Shown here: positions 1 to 7,587 of the stretch, piece after piece
Layout of the letters: every line of letters begins with the position of its first letter
How positions within the stretch are numbered: the stretch's first letter is position 1
Assembly: GCA_945837185.1 (NCBI GenBank)
Contig: CAMAMZ010000035.1
Coordinates: 1-15,717 of the forward strand
Reading direction: 5' to 3'
DNA length: 15,717 nucleotides
Origin: an uncultured Bacteroidales bacterium
Lineage (GTDB): Bacteria > Bacteroidota > Bacteroidia > Bacteroidales > Bacteroidaceae
Made by a program: the position numbers and the translations under genes
The notes under the pieces: model-generated
Databases searched by the model: none
Told to the model about the DNA's origin: nothing
Seen by the model: the letters and a program-made list of their open reading frames with translations, nothing else

Positions 1-68
1 AACTGATAGTGGGTATCCATGAGTTTTTGAATCTCCTCTTGTGAGAGCTTGTGTGTTGTAGTTGCCAT
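1..68 (-). CDS. Partial CDS, N-terminal end only, unknown product
   Basis: Reading leftward from an ATG at 68, the frame stays open to the window edge and encodes MATTTHKLSQEEIQKLMDTH followed by Tyr-Gln. The polar, Glu/Gln/Lys-rich start looks like a cytoplasmic protein and has no signal peptide. A GGGAG sequence lies about 12 bases upstream, which is a long spacing. A TAnnTTTG promoter element sits at 123-130, giving a leader of roughly 50 bases. Only about 22 codons are visible, so I do not recognise the family and give no function. The alternative is a chance open frame; the promoter match and normal-looking composition favour a real gene start. Confidence 0.5.
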   Translation of the reverse strand, partial: MATTTHKLSQEEIQKLMDTHYQ

Positions 69-122
69 AGCAAAGATGGGCTCCCGCAACTTCTTGTAAG
101 CGGAATAGTGTAGTCCGTTAGT

Positions 123-130
123 CAAATATA
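123..130 (-). promoter_or_regulatory. Candidate Bacteroidota promoter (-7 element) for the left-edge gene
   Basis: On the minus strand the sequence reads TATATTTG, an exact match to the Bacteroidota -7 consensus TAnnTTTG. A TTTTG lies upstream but only about 11 bases away, which is too close for a standard -33 element, so this half is weak. Transcription would start around 115 and give a leader of roughly 50 bases to the ATG at 68. Confidence 0.4.
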
Positions 131-185
131 ATATGCTTTACCAAAACATGTAGCTTCCGTTTCATTGCCATGGTATTGCGTTTTT

Positions 186-271
186 CGTTCAGCCTAGGCT
201 GAACGGTAAAGTATGTCTACTTCTATGCCGATAGAAGTTAACTTCTACGACCGTTCAGCCTAGGCTGAACG
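186..271. repeat. Two identical 20-base perfect palindromes flanking a self-complementary core
   Basis: CGTTCAGCCTAGGCTGAACG occurs at 186-205 and again, without a change, at 252-271. Each copy is its own reverse complement. The 46 bases between them also fold: ACTTCTAT (219-226) pairs with ATAGAAGT (231-238) across a GCCG loop, while the overlapping TAGAAGTTAACTTCTA (232-247) is a perfect 16-base palindrome, so the middle arm has two alternative partners. The block sits about 60 bases upstream of a candidate leftward promoter. It could be an operator pair, an interspersed palindromic repeat or a structured RNA; the sequence alone does not decide. Confidence 0.85.
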
Positions 272-330
272 ATAATAGAGGTTCCTTGTGGTTGTTGTAG
301 TATTTGTATGAATGTCGGTTAGATATAGTT

Positions 331-420
331 ACGTGCAGCGCACGAGGTTTACTCGATGTTCACTCGTAATTCTCCACGAAAATACGAGCGCACATCGAGT
401 GCTGAACGAGTGCTGAACGT
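331..420. repeat. Long imperfect inverted repeat with tandem GCTGAACG copies
   Basis: The inner arms 351-368 and 383-400 pair over 18 bases with two mismatches around a 14-base loop. Both mismatches become G-U wobbles or near-pairs if the minus strand is transcribed. The outer flanks (331-344 and 407-420) pair at 11 of 14 positions. The right flank carries GCTGAACG twice (401-408 and 412-419), the same octamer that forms the arms of the palindromes at 186-271. No coding capacity is seen. Confidence 0.7.
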
Positions 421-444
421 AGGAAGGGTGGATGCCGCATACAA

Positions 445-479
445 CAATGGGGATGACACTTCTTGCGTCACCCCCATTG
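445..479 (-). terminator. Possible aspA terminator hairpin (no clear U-tract)
   Basis: The arms 445-457 and 467-479 pair over 13 bases with a single mismatch around a 9-base loop. The hairpin starts 45 bases past the aspA stop. On the minus strand the stem is followed by TTGTATGCGG rather than a run of T, so it is a weak intrinsic terminator at best; a 3'-end stabiliser or a factor-dependent end is equally possible. Confidence 0.4.
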
Positions 480-485
480 CGTGAT

Positions 486-514
486 GGTCTTTCCGATAGA
501 CATCGGGTGAGACC
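486..514 (-). other. Two-part hairpin just downstream of the aspA stop
   Basis: GGTCT (486-490) pairs with AGACC (510-514), and inside it CCGAT (493-497) pairs with ATCGG (502-506) around a 4-base loop, leaving a small internal bulge of 2 and 3 bases. It begins 10 bases beyond the aspA stop codon in the direction of transcription. No T-run follows. It probably belongs to the 3' untranslated region of the aspA transcript. Confidence 0.5.
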
Positions 515-524
515 GTTGGGAGAA

Positions 525-1940
525 TCAGAATTTCTTATGCACACGAAGCATGTTGACAGGGTCGAGAATCTCGTCGAGCTGTTCCTTGGTGAGCAGACCC
601 TTTTCCAAAGCCACCTCTTCCAAGCTCTTTCCTGTGGCTAATGCCTCCTTGGCAATCTTTGTGCTGTTCTTGTAACCAATGTAAGGATTGAGGGCTGTAA
701 CAATGCCAATGGAGTTCTTTACCATGTCGAGGGTGTGCTGTGCATTGACGGTGATGCCCACTACGCAACGCTCACGGAGCGTGTGCATGGCATTCGTAAG
801 CCATGTGATGCTCTCAAACAGACATTCGGTGATGACGGGTTCCATGACATTGAGCTGTAACTGACCGGCTTCCGCAGCAAAGCAGACAGCAGTGTCGTTG
901 CCAATCACCTTGAAGCACACCTGATTGGTAACCTCAGGGATGACCGGATTCACTTTGCCAGGCATGATAGAAGAGCCTGGTGCCATGGGCGGCAGATTGA
1001 TTTCATGCAATCCGCAGCGTGGGCCGGATGCCATCAGGCGAAGGTCGTTGCATATCTTGGAAAGTTTAACTGCCAGACGTTTGAGCGCGGCACTGTAACT
1101 TACGTAAGCACCTGTGTCGGGAGTAGCCTCAATCATATCCGAAGCCTTTTCAAACTTCTCTCCTGTCAGTTCACTAAGGTGTGCGGTGCAAAGGTCAGCA
1201 TAGCCAGGTGCAGCGTTCAGACCTGTTCCAATGGCTGTTCCTCCCATGTTGATTTCGTGCAGCAACTTCACGTTCCGCTCCAAGTTCGCCACTTCCTCCT
1301 CCAGATTGTTGGCAAAGGCATTGAACTCCTGCCCTGAAGTCATAGGCACGGCATCTTGCAGCTGAGTGCGTCCCATCTTCACCACATCTTTGAACTCCTT
1401 GCCTTTTGCGCGGAAGGCAGCAATCAATTGTTGCAGGCTATCCACCAACGTCTTGTTCATGCGGATAATGGCATAGCGGATGGCCGTAGGATAGGCATCG
1501 TTGGTAGACTGGCCGCAGTTTACGTGGTCGTTGGGATAGCAATGTGCATAGTCGCCCTTCTCATACCCCATCAGTTCCAGTGCACGGTTGGCAATCACTT
1601 CATTGGCATTCATGTTTACCGATGTGCCGGCACCCCCTTGCATCATGTCGATAGGGAAGTTCTCATGAAGGTTTCCCGCGATAATCTCCTCGCAGGCTTT
1701 AGAGATAGCCTCCGCTATCTGCGGCTCCAGAGCCCCCACTTCAGCATTGGCCAAGGCAGCGGCTTGCTTGACATAGGCAATAGCGATGATGAAGTCGGGA
1801 TAGTCGCTCATCTTCGAGTTAGAGATTTTGTAGTTGTTGATGCCACGCTGTGTTTGCACGCCATAGTAAGCGTTGACGGGCACCTGGAGTTCGCCTAAAA
1901 GGTCCGACTCCAAACGATAGATTTCTTGTTCTTGTTCCAT
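525..1940 (-). CDS. aspA: Aspartate ammonia-lyase
   Basis: This enzyme reversibly converts L-aspartate to fumarate and ammonium in the cytoplasm. The 471 residues match the usual family length. The fumarase/aspartase signature GSSIMPGKVNP is at residues 322-332, in the flexible loop that carries the catalytic serine. GRTQLQDAVPM near 190-200 has the TQLQDA form typical of aspartases, where class II fumarases have THLQDA; this is the basis for choosing aspartase. The ATG at 1940 is 26 bases past the stop of the adaptor gene, preceded by a weak purine run (AAGAGAAAA), and I see no separate TAnnTTTG element, so co-transcription with the efflux genes is likely. In an anaerobe the product fumarate can feed fumarate respiration, while the released ammonium links it to the nitrogen genes further right. 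Confidence 0.95.
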   Translation of the reverse strand: MEQEQEIYRLESDLLGELQVPVNAYYGVQTQRGINNYKISNSKMSDYPDFIIAIAYVKQAAALANAEVGALEPQIAEAISKACEEIIAGNLHENFPIDMMQGGAGTSVNMNANEVIANRALELMGYEKGDYAHCYPNDHVNCGQSTNDAYPTAIRYAIIRMNKTLVDSLQQLIAAFRAKGKEFKDVVKMGRTQLQDAVPMTSGQEFNAFANNLEEEVANLERNVKLLHEINMGGTAIGTGLNAAPGYADLCTAHLSELTGEKFEKASDMIEATPDTGAYVSYSAALKRLAVKLSKICNDLRLMASGPRCGLHEINLPPMAPGSSIMPGKVNPVIPEVTNQVCFKVIGNDTAVCFAAEAGQLQLNVMEPVITECLFESITWLTNAMHTLRERCVVGITVNAQHTLDMVKNSIGIVTALNPYIGYKNSTKIAKEALATGKSLEEVALEKGLLTKEQLDEILDPVNMLRVHKKF

Positions 1941-1966
1941 TGTATTTTTTCTCTTGGTTAGAATAG

Positions 1967-2884
1967 TTATTGTGTTTTACGTAATTTGGCGCGAACATAC
2001 ATTCCAGGTCGGAAGGAAGGATGTGTTTGGTTGACACGTGCATAAACCTTGATGGAATAGTCGCTTTTGTCGACAGATTGATCGATTGAGATAACAGTAG
2101 CTTGGAAGGTGCTCTTGCCCAATCCGTTGATACGGAAGTTCACCCCTTCGCCCACTTCTATCAGGTGCAGGTCTTTCTCATATACCGTGAGTTGCAGCAA
2201 TGGATGCTGCTTGTTGATAATATCGCAGATGGGAGCCCCGGCTTCCATATATTTGCCAAGGTTGGCATTCATATTGGTAACAAAGCCACTCAGAGGAGCC
2301 TTGACAGGGAGGTATGCCTGAATGCCTTGTTCCTTGACCGTTTGCGGTTTGATGCCCAAGGCATGCAACTGCACGGCAGCAGCTGTAGCCTTGCTGCGCA
2401 TAGCCAGCCATTCGGCTTTGCTTTGCTGAACCCGTTTCTGTGAGGCCGCTTCTTGCGATCCTAAGGACCGTTGGCGTTGGTATTCCTTCTCCAGATATTC
2501 CAATTGTGCCACCGACTCCAGATAGGTTTGCTGCAATTCTATGAAGGCCGGGTTATCGAGTGTGGCCACCACCTGACCTTGCGCAATAGACTTGCCCGGC
2601 AATACCCGTAGCGAATGAATGCGTCCGCCCAAGGTAGAAGAAACCGTAGCCTGTTTGTCGGGCGACACGATCATCAATCCGTTAAAGGTAGGACTGTTGG
2701 CCACATGTGTAGCACTTGTCACCGCATCGACAGCAGCACTGTCGGCCGTTGCGGTTGTTGTGGTGGTGTCAGCAACTTGTTCTTTCGGTTCTGTTTTCTC
2801 CTGCTCTGTGGCAGTGGTGTTTCCTTTCTCCTGACAGGCTGTCAGCGCGAGCAGGGATGCTATTATGATATATATCCGTTTCAT
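1967..2884 (-). CDS. RND efflux periplasmic adaptor lipoprotein (CzcB/membrane fusion protein family)
   Basis: This is the membrane-fusion subunit that should bridge the RND pump and the outer-membrane channel encoded just upstream. The start chosen is the ATG at 2884, giving 305 residues, because it opens with a classic lipoprotein signal MKRIYIIIASLLALTAC whose lipobox LTAC ends at Cys17; the frame is open further upstream only from a TTG inside the previous gene. After the signal comes a Thr/Glu/Ala-rich low-complexity linker (about 18-60), a biotinyl/lipoyl-like half (GGRIHSLRVLPGKSIAQGQ), a helical hairpin rich in Gln/Glu/Lys/Arg, and a beta-barrel region ending in SFRPGMYVRAKLRKTQ. The pattern is that of CzcB-type adaptors. 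No metal-binding His-rich tail is seen. The gene starts 55 bases after the pump gene and is probably in one transcript with it. Confidence 0.88.
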   Translation of the reverse strand: MKRIYIIIASLLALTACQEKGNTTATEQEKTEPKEQVADTTTTTATADSAAVDAVTSATHVANSPTFNGLMIVSPDKQATVSSTLGGRIHSLRVLPGKSIAQGQVVATLDNPAFIELQQTYLESVAQLEYLEKEYQRQRSLGSQEAASQKRVQQSKAEWLAMRSKATAAAVQLHALGIKPQTVKEQGIQAYLPVKAPLSGFVTNMNANLGKYMEAGAPICDIINKQHPLLQLTVYEKDLHLIEVGEGVNFRINGLGKSTFQATVISIDQSVDKSDYSIKVYARVNQTHPSFRPGMYVRAKLRKTQ

Positions 2885-2939
2885 AGTTGTGCAATCGTTA
2901 AAAGTACAAATAATGCTGTTCTGTTGTTTGTTGCCATTG

Positions 2940-5900
2940 TCATTCTCCGGTGTAGAGTTCCAATTCAATGATGGTGGTATTGTAGGCCAATACCGTTTCG
3001 ATATGCTGTTGCCTTATCTCTCGTGCCGTTTTCAAACTCTGTATGAGTTCGGTCACATCCGTTTCACTCTCCTGATAGAGCAGGATTGCCGTGCGTTGCA
3101 ATTCATCGGCCTCCTTGAGAGCTGCACCGTCGTAATAGTCAATGCGCTTGGCGAGTTGGGCGAGCCGGGCACGCAACTCCTCCACCTTGTTGGCAAGTTC
3201 CGTGCGGTTGTCTTCAGCCTGCCATGAAGCCATCTGTGCCTCATACTTAGCCTGACTAATCCTGCTCTTATGCGGGAAGAACAGAATAGGCACGCTGATG
3301 CCCACCGACCAGGAACTGAGGTTCGACAGCGGTGCAATCTTCTGCAAGGAATAGCCTACCGACAGTTCCGGGAACAGCTTGCTCTTTTCCAAGCCCACCT
3401 TGTCTTTGCTCTGTTGCGCTTCGGCGGCAAAAAAGCCCAGATGGGTAGCCGACAATGCTGTTTGCACGGGTGGTGTCAAGCGCACAAATGACGTGTCGAC
3501 AGGTAACAGCGCTTCCGGACTGCGGCATACCCATGTCAAACGTCGTGCAGCCAAGCGCAACGCATCCTCTGCCTCTATCCATTGTGCATGCTGTTCGGCA
3601 GCCAATGTGTTCATCATACTAAATTCCAGTCGGTTGATTTCTCCTTGGTCATAACGCAGCTGTCCGATACGTCGCAACTGTACTGCCGTACTGTCTTGTC
3701 CCCGGCAAAGTCGGGCACGAGCCGCCGCAGCCAGATACTCGCTCCAGGCACGTTTCACCTCAGCAGTAATCTCCTTGCGCACCATGTTACGTCGTTGTTC
3801 TGCGGTGCGAGTGGCAGCTTTCACCAGTGTATTTTTATAATAAGGTGTAAGCAAGTTGCCCAACGATTGTTCAACGGTCAGTTCATGGTCGCTCTTTTCT
3901 TCACCGTTGAGCTGTCCCCAGGCATAACCAATCTGTGTGCCGCCAAGGTCCCATGCCTCCCCCTTCATAGCCTGGCTCTTACTGATGTCTGCCTCGGCAG
4001 TCTTCAGTCGCAGGTTGTTCTCCCATGCAATCTTTATCGCATCATCGAGCGTTACACTCCGTTGCGCCTCCATAGGCAAGGCTATGAGCAGGCATGGAAT
4101 AATAAGCAGGAAGGGTAGGCGAATCCTTTTGCGCCATACGGGATAAGAGTTGACGATGCGATAAAAGGCCGGGATGATTACCAATGTGAGTATGGTCGAC
4201 ACGATCAGTCCGCCGATTACCACCGTTGCCAACGGACGTTGCACCTCTGCTCCTGCTGTCTTGGCGATGGCCATAGGCACAAAGCCCAATGATGCCACTA
4301 AGCCTGTGAGGAACACAGGGCGCAGCAGATGGTGGCACCCCTGTTGGATAATACGGTCGGTAGATAAGGTGTATTGTCCTTTGCTGCGCAGGTCATTGAA
4401 ATGGTTTATCATGAGAATACCGTTGAGCACGGCCACACCGAACAGTGCGATAAAGCCTACACCGGCGGAAATGCTGAATGGCAGTCCGCGTAACCACAAT
4501 GCCACGATACCTCCTATGAGCGAAAGGGGCACGGTAGAGAATACCACCAACGAGAAGGTGACGCTTCGGAAAGCGAAGAAGAGCAACAGCAATATGAGCA
4601 TGAGTGCAATAGGAATGACAACGAGGAGTGTGTTGATGGCATTCTGCAGATTCTCGAACTGTCCACCGTATTCAAAATAATACCCTGGTTTGAGATGGAT
4701 ATGCTTGTCGAGTGTGGTACTGATTTGCTGCACAACCTTCTGAATGTCGGCTCCACGCACATTGACACCGATAACGATACGACGTTTGGCAGCATCGCGG
4801 TTTATTTGCAGGGGTCCGTTGACCAAACTGATGGTTGCCACCTCGCTCACCGGAATATGCAAGCCGTCGGCAGTGCGTACCGTGAGGCGGTTCAGGTCGA
4901 GGTCGCGCACAATGTCATCATCTAGTCTCACGACAAGGTCGAACCGGCGTTCGTTCTCAAACACCACACCTGCCGTTTCACCGGCATACGCCGTTCGGAT
5001 GATATCGTTCAGCTCCTCGATGTTCACGCCATAGCGTGCAATCTTATTGCGATCATAGTTCACCACCAACTGTGGTAAGCCCACAGCCTGTTCCACAATC
5101 ACATCCGAGGCCCCCGGCACCTTCTCGATATAACGTGCAGCCTCTTTGGCCTTGGCATAGAGCTCGTCCATATCCTCACCATACAGCTTGATGGCAATAT
5201 CGGCCTTGGCACCTGTCATCAACTCATTGAAGCGGAGCTGGATGGGTTGACTGAAGTTAAACTCTGCTCCCTTCACGGCCTCTAAAGCCTCTTTCATCTT
5301 CGTTACCATTTCCTCACGCGAAGAGGCAGAGGTCCATTCCTTGAAAGGTTTCATCACAATCATCACATCAGCGTCTTCTACCGACATCGGGTCGGTAGGC
5401 ACTTCTGCCGTACCAATCTTTGCCACCACATGCTTCACCTCAGGAAACTTCTTCATCAACGTCCGCTCAGCCTCTTCCGAGATACGGATACTCTCTGTCA
5501 GCGAACTTCCTGCGGGCAGTGTCATCTGCATGGCAAAGTCGCCCTCGTCGAGTGTAGGGATAAATTCCGCTCCCAGTCGTGTGAACAGCAGCAGTGATGC
5601 TGCCAACAACGCGAAGGCGGCACCTATGGTAGCTAAGGTGTGACGAATGCAGAAGCGCAGCATCCTGGCATAGTAGCCTGACAGTTTGCCGAAGAAGCGG
5701 TCGGCAAAGGTGGGTTTCAAGGAGATGCCTCGTTTCAGGAATATGGAAGCCATCATCGGTACGTATGTGAGCGACAGAATCAAGGCACCGATAATACAGA
5801 ATACCAATGTCTCCGCCATGGGCGTGAAGTATTTTCCCTCAATACCCGAGAGCGTGAGAATCGGGAAGAACACGATGAGGATGATGAGTACGGCAAAAGC

Positions 5901-7247
5901 GGAGCTGCTCACCACTTTGGCAGCACCTTGCTCCACCTCGCGGTTCATCTCTTCCGGTGTAAGGTTTTTGCCTGCCAGTCGCTTTGTGTAGATATGGGCA
6001 AGTATGCCCTCTATGATGACAATGGAGCCGTCGACAACAATACCGAAGTCGATTGCGCCAAGACTCATCAGGTTTGCCGAGACACCAAAGATACGCATGA
6101 GGATAAAGCCAAAGAGCATGGCCATGGGAATAACAGAGGCCACGATGATGCTGGCACGCACATTGCCCAAGAAGAGCATGAGAACCACAAACACGATAAG
6201 AGCTCCCTCTATCAGGTTACTAATCACGGTCGATATATTGCGGTTCACCAGTTCGGAGCGGTTCAGATACGGCTCAATGGTAACACCCTTTGGCAGCATC
6301 TTCTGCACCTTCTCGATGCGTTTCTCCAATTCCTTGGTCACAACATTGGCATTGGCGCCTTTCAGCATCATGGCAATGCCTCCCACGCACTCCCCTTTGC
6401 CATCCATCGTCATGGCACCAAAGCGTTTAGGTGCTCCAAAGTCAACCTTGCCGATGTCGCTGATATGCACAGGCATGCCATTGCGGTTGGCCACAACAAT
6501 CCTCTCAATGTCCTTGATTTTCTGTATCATGCCTTCCGAACGGATGTAGTAGGCCCTTCCTGCCTTCTCTATATAGCTTGCTCCGGTGTTTTGGTTGTTT
6601 TTGCTGAGCGCTTCAAACACATCGCCAATGGTGAGCTGCAGGGCGGTGAGCACTTCAGGGTTAATGGCAATCTCATATTGTTTGAGATAGCCACCGAAGC
6701 TGTTGATTTCCACAATGCCCGGAATGCCGGAGAGCTGTCGTCGCACAATCCAGTCTTGGATGGTGCGCAGCTCCATGGCGTCATAATCTTTTTCGTGTGC
6801 TTTGTCTACCCGTAGCACATACTGGTAAATCTCTCCCAATCCCGTTGTGATGGGCATCATCTCCGGTGTGCCCAGTTCCGTGGGAATCTCTCCTGCCACG
6901 GCTTGTATTTGCTCATTAATGAGTTGTCGGGCTTCCAGTGTGGGCACGTTTTCTTTAAACACAACCGTAACGAGCGACAGGCCGAAGCGCGACACGGAAC
7001 GAATCTCCTCTACGTTCATGATATTGCTCATGGAGGTTTCTACCGGTATCGTTATCAGTTGTTCCACCTCTTGCGGGGCCAGTGTAGGCGATATGGTTAC
7101 AATCTGTACCTGGTTGTTGGTGATGTCGGGAACGGCATCTACCGGCAAGGTGAGCATGGCATAAATACCTCCCATTAACAGGAATAGAGAGGTGAGTGCT
7201 ACAAACAGTTTTTTTTGAACTGCGAATTTTACAATGGCATCAAACAT
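2940..7247 (-). CDS. CzcA/CusA-type heavy-metal RND pump fused to a TolC/CzcC-type outer-membrane factor
   Basis: This 1435-residue protein joins two parts of a metal-efflux system. Residues 1 to about 1040 are an inner-membrane RND transporter: PVDAVPDITNNQVQI follows the first membrane helix, and helix 4 has GAIDFGIVVDGSIVIIE (397-413) with the proton-relay acids Asp400, Asp406 and Glu413 present. FSQPIQLRFNEL (665-676) resembles CzcA/CnrA divalent-cation pumps rather than CusA, so Zn, Co, Ni or Cd is the likeliest substrate range (inference). After the last pump helix comes a basic stretch and a hydrophobic segment, RKRIRLPFLLIIPCLLIALP then MEAQ, which looks like a signal peptide, followed by about 373 residues of TolC-like helical domain. 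Such fusions occur in Bacteroidota. The start is the ATG at 7247; the open frame extends to a TTG at 7280, but that lies inside the predicted promoter. Confidence 0.93.
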   Translation of the reverse strand: MFDAIVKFAVQKKLFVALTSLFLLMGGIYAMLTLPVDAVPDITNNQVQIVTISPTLAPQEVEQLITIPVETSMSNIMNVEEIRSVSRFGLSLVTVVFKENVPTLEARQLINEQIQAVAGEIPTELGTPEMMPITTGLGEIYQYVLRVDKAHEKDYDAMELRTIQDWIVRRQLSGIPGIVEINSFGGYLKQYEIAINPEVLTALQLTIGDVFEALSKNNQNTGASYIEKAGRAYYIRSEGMIQKIKDIERIVVANRNGMPVHISDIGKVDFGAPKRFGAMTMDGKGECVGGIAMMLKGANANVVTKELEKRIEKVQKMLPKGVTIEPYLNRSELVNRNISTVISNLIEGALIVFVVLMLFLGNVRASIIVASVIPMAMLFGFILMRIFGVSANLMSLGAIDFGIVVDGSIVIIEGILAHIYTKRLAGKNLTPEEMNREVEQGAAKVVSSSAFAVLIILIVFFPILTLSGIEGKYFTPMAETLVFCIIGALILSLTYVPMMASIFLKRGISLKPTFADRFFGKLSGYYARMLRFCIRHTLATIGAAFALLAASLLLFTRLGAEFIPTLDEGDFAMQMTLPAGSSLTESIRISEEAERTLMKKFPEVKHVVAKIGTAEVPTDPMSVEDADVMIVMKPFKEWTSASSREEMVTKMKEALEAVKGAEFNFSQPIQLRFNELMTGAKADIAIKLYGEDMDELYAKAKEAARYIEKVPGASDVIVEQAVGLPQLVVNYDRNKIARYGVNIEELNDIIRTAYAGETAGVVFENERRFDLVVRLDDDIVRDLDLNRLTVRTADGLHIPVSEVATISLVNGPLQINRDAAKRRIVIGVNVRGADIQKVVQQISTTLDKHIHLKPGYYFEYGGQFENLQNAINTLLVVIPIALMLILLLLFFAFRSVTFSLVVFSTVPLSLIGGIVALWLRGLPFSISAGVGFIALFGVAVLNGILMINHFNDLRSKGQYTLSTDRIIQQGCHHLLRPVFLTGLVASLGFVPMAIAKTAGAEVQRPLATVVIGGLIVSTILTLVIIPAFYRIVNSYPVWRKRIRLPFLLIIPCLLIALPMEAQRSVTLDDAIKIAWENNLRLKTAEADISKSQAMKGEAWDLGGTQIGYAWGQLNGEEKSDHELTVEQSLGNLLTPYYKNTLVKAATRTAEQRRNMVRKEITAEVKRAWSEYLAAAARARLCRGQDSTAVQLRRIGQLRYDQGEINRLEFSMMNTLAAEQHAQWIEAEDALRLAARRLTWVCRSPEALLPVDTSFVRLTPPVQTALSATHLGFFAAEAQQSKDKVGLEKSKLFPELSVGYSLQKIAPLSNLSSWSVGISVPILFFPHKSRISQAKYEAQMASWQAEDNRTELANKVEELRARLAQLAKRIDYYDGAALKEADELQRTAILLYQESETDVTELIQSLKTAREIRQQHIETVLAYNTTIIELELYTGE

Positions 7248-7277
7248 ATAATAGCATGAATGTATAGTATGATAACA

Positions 7278-7305
7278 CAAATATACATAAAAAAGGTATT
7301 TGCAA
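7278..7305 (-). promoter_or_regulatory. Promoter of the RND efflux/aspA operon
   Basis: On the minus strand TATATTTG (7278-7285) matches TAnnTTTG exactly, with TTG (7303-7305) 17 bases upstream as the -33 element. The predicted start near 7271 gives a leader of about 24 bases to the ATG at 7247. The fit excludes the upstream TTG at 7280 as the translation start. Confidence 0.6.
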
Positions 7306-7472
7306 CCTTCTGTTCTGGCAATAATGTGGGATTTTACCCCATAATCTTAAACCCATTTAATAAATCATCTACCGAAATTTAAAACAAATTAACAGATATA
7401 CATTTCTTTGTTTCTATGTATCGTTATGTCGCTTGTGAGAAAGGGCGATTATTTCAGGTGTTAACGTCAAAG

Positions 7473-7510
7473 ATAAAAAAGGCTGACACTTCATAAGATG
7501 CGCCAGCCTT
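7473..7510 (-). terminator. Intrinsic terminator of asnB-amtB
   Basis: On the minus strand AAGGCTGGCGC pairs with GTGTCAGCCTT over 11 bases (two G-U wobbles) around a 10-base loop, and a run of T follows immediately (7473-7480 read in complement). It lies about 78 bases past the amtB stop. On the plus strand the hairpin is not followed by T, so it acts leftward only. Confidence 0.85.
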
Positions 7511-7587
7511 CATCTTAATACCTTTAAAAGTTTTAGCGGATAGAAAAATTATTTTCATAACCACTGCTTGTATGATGATGCTACGGA

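Larger units (their letters stand above)
69..524. other. Gene-free, foldback-rich spacer between the left-edge gene and aspA
   Basis: No convincing gene is seen in these 456 bases on either strand. From left to right the stretch holds a candidate leftward promoter (123-130), a pair of identical palindromes around a self-complementary core (186-271), a long imperfect inverted repeat (331-420) and two hairpins just past the aspA stop (445-479 and 486-514). The short open frames in it are low-complexity shadows of these repeats. The octamer CGTTCAGC or its complement GCTGAACG occurs six times between 186 and 419. Confidence 0.7.
7248..7587. other. Intergenic region between amtB and the efflux operon
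   Basis: This 340-base stretch separates two leftward transcription units. It holds the amtB terminator (7473-7510) on the right and the efflux promoter (7278-7305) on the left. The AT-rich middle, about 7345-7470, shows no gene, RNA gene or strong repeat. Confidence 0.75.

Noticed and set aside
351..420. CRISPR-like repeat array in the left spacer
   Set aside because: The repeated octamers are unevenly spaced, partly overlapping and part of inverted repeats, with no regular spacers or cas genes.
2885..2968. Upstream extension of the adaptor by 28 residues
   Set aside because: It begins with TTG inside the pump/channel gene and would bury the lipoprotein signal peptide that starts at the ATG at 2884.
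5928..6815. Long plus-strand open frame (about 295 codons) opposite the RND pump
   Set aside because: It lies wholly antisense to a well-supported gene, its His/Asn-rich product resembles no family, and the conserved pump motifs are in the other strand.
7248..7280. Upstream extension of the RND pump by 11 residues
   Set aside because: The extension begins with TTG and lies within the predicted promoter (-7 element 7278-7285); the family normally begins near MFDAIVKF, so the ATG at 7247 was used.
7323..7344. Possible metal-regulator operator near the efflux promoter (TGGG and CCCA arms)
   Set aside because: Only a 4-base core is symmetric, which is expected by chance; the flanks do not pair.
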